Shown here: positions 50,333 to 52,639 of the stretch, in pieces
How positions within the stretch are numbered: position 1 is the first letter of the stretch
Layout of the letters: each line of letters begins with the position of its first letter
Source: Natrinema hispanicum
Lineage (GTDB): Archaea > Halobacteriota > Halobacteria > Halobacteriales > Natrialbaceae
Assembly: GCF_900111485.1 (NCBI RefSeq)
Contig: NZ_FOIC01000019.1
Span: 1-52,639 of the forward strand
Direction: 5' to 3'
Length of the DNA: 52,639 bases
Notes under the pieces: generated by a model
Database searches by the model: none
What the model was told of the DNA's origin: nothing
The model's input: only the letters and a program-made list of their open reading frames with translations
Made by a program: the position numbers and the translations under genes

Positions 50333-50340
50333 ACTATAGT
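50333..50340. promoter_or_regulatory. Self-complementary TATA-like box ACTATAGT between divergent genes
   Basis: It is centred about 27 bases before the GTG start at 50364 on the plus strand. Being palindromic it could equally position transcription leftwards near 50310. A second box TATATT (minus strand, 50318-50324) may serve the oxidoreductase. Confidence 0.5.
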
Positions 50341-50363
50341 TCTGGGCTATCTTTCATGTATCT

Positions 50364-51131
50364 GTGCGCGAGTTTGTCTTCACCGTTGAGTACGAGAGGG
50401 GCGCAGACCAGCTGATGGACCTTTTTACCGAGAATCCTAACCTCCAAGCGGAAACGATGGCCATTCACGTGACCCAAAGGTCGATATGGCGTCTGGAACA
50501 TGTCACGGGACCGACCACAGCGCTTGAAGCTTTCGATGACCACATCGAAAACACCACCGTCTGCAGTGATATCATCGGGATGTGCGACGCACCCGTTGTC
50601 GAGAGTGATCACGAAGTCCTCTCACGGACGCCTAATCGTCGAATCGTCTACTCGGTCCGTACGGAAGGAAACGGGGTTCACTCGATACCGTTCGTCGCCG
50701 CAAAACACATCGGTGACGGCCTGCTGATGCAGTCGAAACGTCGTGCGAACAAGTATCAATGGAGTCTCCTTGTTGACGATGATGACACGGTTAGAGATAT
50801 TTACGAAGAAATGACCAACGGACTACGGGATGGGCTGTCCCTCAGTATTCAGCGTCTCAGCGAACCCCGGTGCTGGATCAAAAGCAACTTCCGTACGGAT
50901 TCTCTGCCAGCGGAACAGAAGGCTGCGCTAGAGGCTGCTGTTGCGTACGGATATTACGAAACACCTCGACGCAACTCACTCAAAGAAATTGCGTCGGCGA
51001 TGGACATACCTAATTCAACGCTGCAATATCGGCTAAATCGAGCTGAAGCGTGGCTCGTGAAGCAATTCATCTCTAACACACTTACCACCGATACGGAAAA
51101 GCGGACTAAACAAGTCGAATTCAAAGTGTAA
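50364..51131 (+). CDS. Bat/HTH_10-type transcriptional regulator (second copy)
   Basis: A 255-residue regulator beginning MREFVFTVEYERGADQLMDLF, the standard N terminus of this haloarchaeal family, read from a GTG start. The C-terminal HTH_10 domain is LPAEQKAALEAAVAYGYYETP followed by LKEIASAMDIPNSTLQYRLNRAEAWL. It is divergent from the OYE gene and probably controls it. The leaderless GTG start is supported by the TATA box at 50333-50340. Confidence 0.87.
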   Translation: MREFVFTVEYERGADQLMDLFTENPNLQAETMAIHVTQRSIWRLEHVTGPTTALEAFDDHIENTTVCSDIIGMCDAPVVESDHEVLSRTPNRRIVYSVRTEGNGVHSIPFVAAKHIGDGLLMQSKRRANKYQWSLLVDDDDTVRDIYEEMTNGLRDGLSLSIQRLSEPRCWIKSNFRTDSLPAEQKAALEAAVAYGYYETPRRNSLKEIASAMDIPNSTLQYRLNRAEAWLVKQFISNTLTTDTEKRTKQVEFKV

Positions 51132-51274
51132 AACCGAATGCTTCGACTGCTTACGGAGTCAGGACCGTCTCGCCGGTCAGCGCATTATATATCAAATAAA
51201 TATTGGGAACTCAGAGTAGTCATTAGGAATAAATGTTTGACTGAAAACAGTAGTGTTCATGCAGTGTTCAGATT

Positions 51275-52204
51275 GCTCTATTGAAAATGGCCGACAGCGT
51301 CGAGTTTGGTCGGTACTGGTTTGAGAGAACGAGGTCAAGAAGCCGATTATGGCAGTCGCACTCCTTGACCTCGTTGAGAAGGTACTACGCGTAGCAAAAC
51401 AAGCGTTGGGGAATCATGCGGGGAAGCCCGAGTCAGGCGGGCTTCCCCGCGAAGCACACATCGTCGCTCATTGTATTCGGAAGGAAGAAGGCCACACGTT
51501 CACTGAACTTGTTGATCGGCTCGGACTTATGCCGGAGGTGTGCGATTGCCTCGGCATTCATCCCGAGGCATTGCCTGATCCAACGACGTTCTACCACTCT
51601 CTAGACCGATACGCGATGTACGTGTGGCGGGCGTTGCTGCGCGTCTCTGAGCAGCAACTCCGCCAGTCTGGACACGTCGCCTTGGACAGCACGTTCTTCG
51701 ACCGTGACCAACCCTCGCAGTACTACCTCCAACGGCAGAGTCGGACGGTCACAACAGTCAAAGCGACGACACTGACCGATATAGAGTCATTGGCGGTGCT
51801 GGACGTGCATTGTTGTATTGAGCGTGAACACGATACGAAGGCTGGCCCGCGGGTCGTCCGCCGGAACGCGGACGACCTGCGGGCCGTCGTCGCCGACAAC
51901 GGATTCCAAGACTGGCACACCGAATACGAGCTGTCCGCGTACGATCTCGATTATCGTGTTCATCATCGTGGATCGAAGCCGATGGCTGTAGCACACAATG
52001 CGCTCAACCAGACGAACAGCTACACGCAACGATGGATGGTAGCGACGTCCTACTCAACGACGAAGCGAACGCAGGCCTCCGCCTTGCGTTCGCGGTTCTG
52101 GTACCGCCAGTTCCGTGAGATCGTCCTCATGTTCGCTCTCCATAACATCAAAAAGACCGCTACAAAGCTATGATCGTACCGCCGTACCGCATTTTCAATA
52201 GAGC
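51275..52204 (+). mobile_element. Complete IS5-type insertion sequence
   Basis: About 930 bp bounded by inverted repeats: left GCTCTATTGAAAATG (51275-51289), right its complement CATTTTCAATAGAGC (52190-52204), 15 bp perfect. The triplet ATT occurs on both sides (51272-51274 and 52205-52207) and could be a 3-bp target duplication. It carries one intact transposase. Confidence 0.8.
51349..52173 (+). CDS. IS5-family DDE transposase
   Basis: A 274-residue transposase of the haloarchaeal IS5-like (DDE_Tnp_1) type. The first Asp lies in VALDSTFFDRDQPS, the second in AVVADNGFQDWH, and the Glu in WYRQFREIVLMFALHNIKK. No frameshift or stop is seen, and both terminal repeats are intact, so the element could be active. 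A related but broken copy lies immediately to the right on the other strand. Confidence 0.88.
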   Translation: MAVALLDLVEKVLRVAKQALGNHAGKPESGGLPREAHIVAHCIRKEEGHTFTELVDRLGLMPEVCDCLGIHPEALPDPTTFYHSLDRYAMYVWRALLRVSEQQLRQSGHVALDSTFFDRDQPSQYYLQRQSRTVTTVKATTLTDIESLAVLDVHCCIEREHDTKAGPRVVRRNADDLRAVVADNGFQDWHTEYELSAYDLDYRVHHRGSKPMAVAHNALNQTNSYTQRWMVATSYSTTKRTQASALRSRFWYRQFREIVLMFALHNIKKTATKL

Positions 52205-52238
52205 ATTTCAAACAGCTTCTCTGAGACCGATCGTAACT

Positions 52239-52639
52239 GCTCTGTTGAATAGATGCTGAGTCACGGTTACAGAGGCTCACACAGCGATTCTATATTGATG
52301 AGGGCGAACATCAGGACAATTTCACGGAACTGGCGATACCAGCCCAGCGCTCGCACGGCGTGAGTGATCGGGGTTTGGTTTGAATACTCGTTTCGGAAGC
52401 GTTCGCTCGAGTCGCCGGATTCGAAGAGCGTACCGGTGTAGCCACGATTTAGAAGTGACGCAGACCACTCTCGCCGAGCGAGCGCTTCGTTGTTGAGTAC
52501 GAGGTTTCGGCCATCCAGCGCTGAGAGTATCCTTTTGCCCGAATGAGCGCGTTGTTCATGACTGCATTCGGTGATGAGCCGCGGTAGTGAACAAGGTACT
52601 CAACGTCAAGTGCGGAGATTTCGTACTCAGTGTGCCAGT
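52239..52639 (-). pseudogene. Broken IS5-family transposase, C-terminal part, running off the window
   Basis: The minus strand encodes pieces clearly related to the intact transposase: WHTEYEISALDVEYLVHYRG and YSQRWMAETSYSTTKRS in one frame, ended by a stop, and GWYRQFREIVLMFALINIE in another frame ending at 52267. Between them about 35 extra codons have no counterpart in the intact copy. A TGCTCTGTTGAATAG at 52239-52253 resembles the terminal repeat of the intact element. The 5' part lies beyond base 52639. Confidence 0.75.

Noticed and set aside
1..52639. CRISPR arrays, tRNA or rRNA genes, defence or toxin-antitoxin systems
   Set aside because: No regular direct-repeat array, no recognisable tRNA arm pattern or rRNA segment, and no characteristic defence protein was found on reading both strands.

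Overview
The window reads as the chromosome or a large replicon of a halophilic archaeon (class Halobacteria). Nearly every predicted protein is rich in Asp and Glu. Promoters are archaeal: a TATA-like box sits about 26 bases before many start codons, which implies leaderless mRNAs. Typical haloarchaeal families are present: RdfA and its SMC-like partner, Bat-type HTH regulators, IclR regulators, and a Tat lipoprotein binding protein. No rRNA, tRNA or CRISPR array was recognised.

Layout. Positions 1-378 hold the end of an IS630-type transposase. At 1003-3783 a divergent pair encodes an SMC-related ATPase with a zinc hook and the rod-shape factor RdfA. From 4311 to about 24700 there is a catabolic and transport block: an IclR regulator, a UspA protein, a branched-chain-type ABC importer (binding protein, fused LivH-LivM permease, LivG, LivF), an aldehyde dehydrogenase, a duplicated EthD-domain protein with an HD hydrolase, hotdog thioesterases, an acetyl-CoA-synthetase-like ligase, a first phenylacetate-CoA ligase, an LLM flavin enzyme, a sodium:solute symporter with a tiny partner, an OYE/FAD enzyme and a creatinase-like M24 protein. 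From 24827 to 29812 come a VOC protein, a foldback repeat, an NAD epimerase, RidA, and a divergent module of EthD plus ThDP enzyme against a second IclR gene.

From 30671 to 48224 lies a nearly complete phenylacetyl-CoA pathway. PaaK activates phenylacetate, and PaaABC with a two-gene PaaD forms the ring epoxidase. A PaaG-like crotonase isomerises the epoxide. A stand-alone MaoC hydratase and a stand-alone aldehyde dehydrogenase could replace the fused PaaZ. Crotonase, hydroxyacyl-CoA dehydrogenase and thiolases complete the beta-oxidation. No PaaE reductase is visible. A Bat-type HTH gene is divergent from paaA. An AzlCD amino-acid exporter, a second thiolase paired with a HMG-CoA-synthase-like/OB-fold fusion, a PaaI thioesterase and an amidohydrolase are interleaved.

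The right end is AT-rich spacer, an OYE enzyme divergent from a second Bat-type regulator, an intact IS5-type element, and a broken relative of it running off the edge.

The most useful non-gene observations are a motif TGTTC-N9-GAACA found three times perfectly and once with one mismatch around the second IclR gene, a 22-bp palindrome present at two distant sites (20 of 22 bases equal), a dispersed repeat of about 75 bp seen five times between genes, and a foldback element whose end supplies a stop codon.
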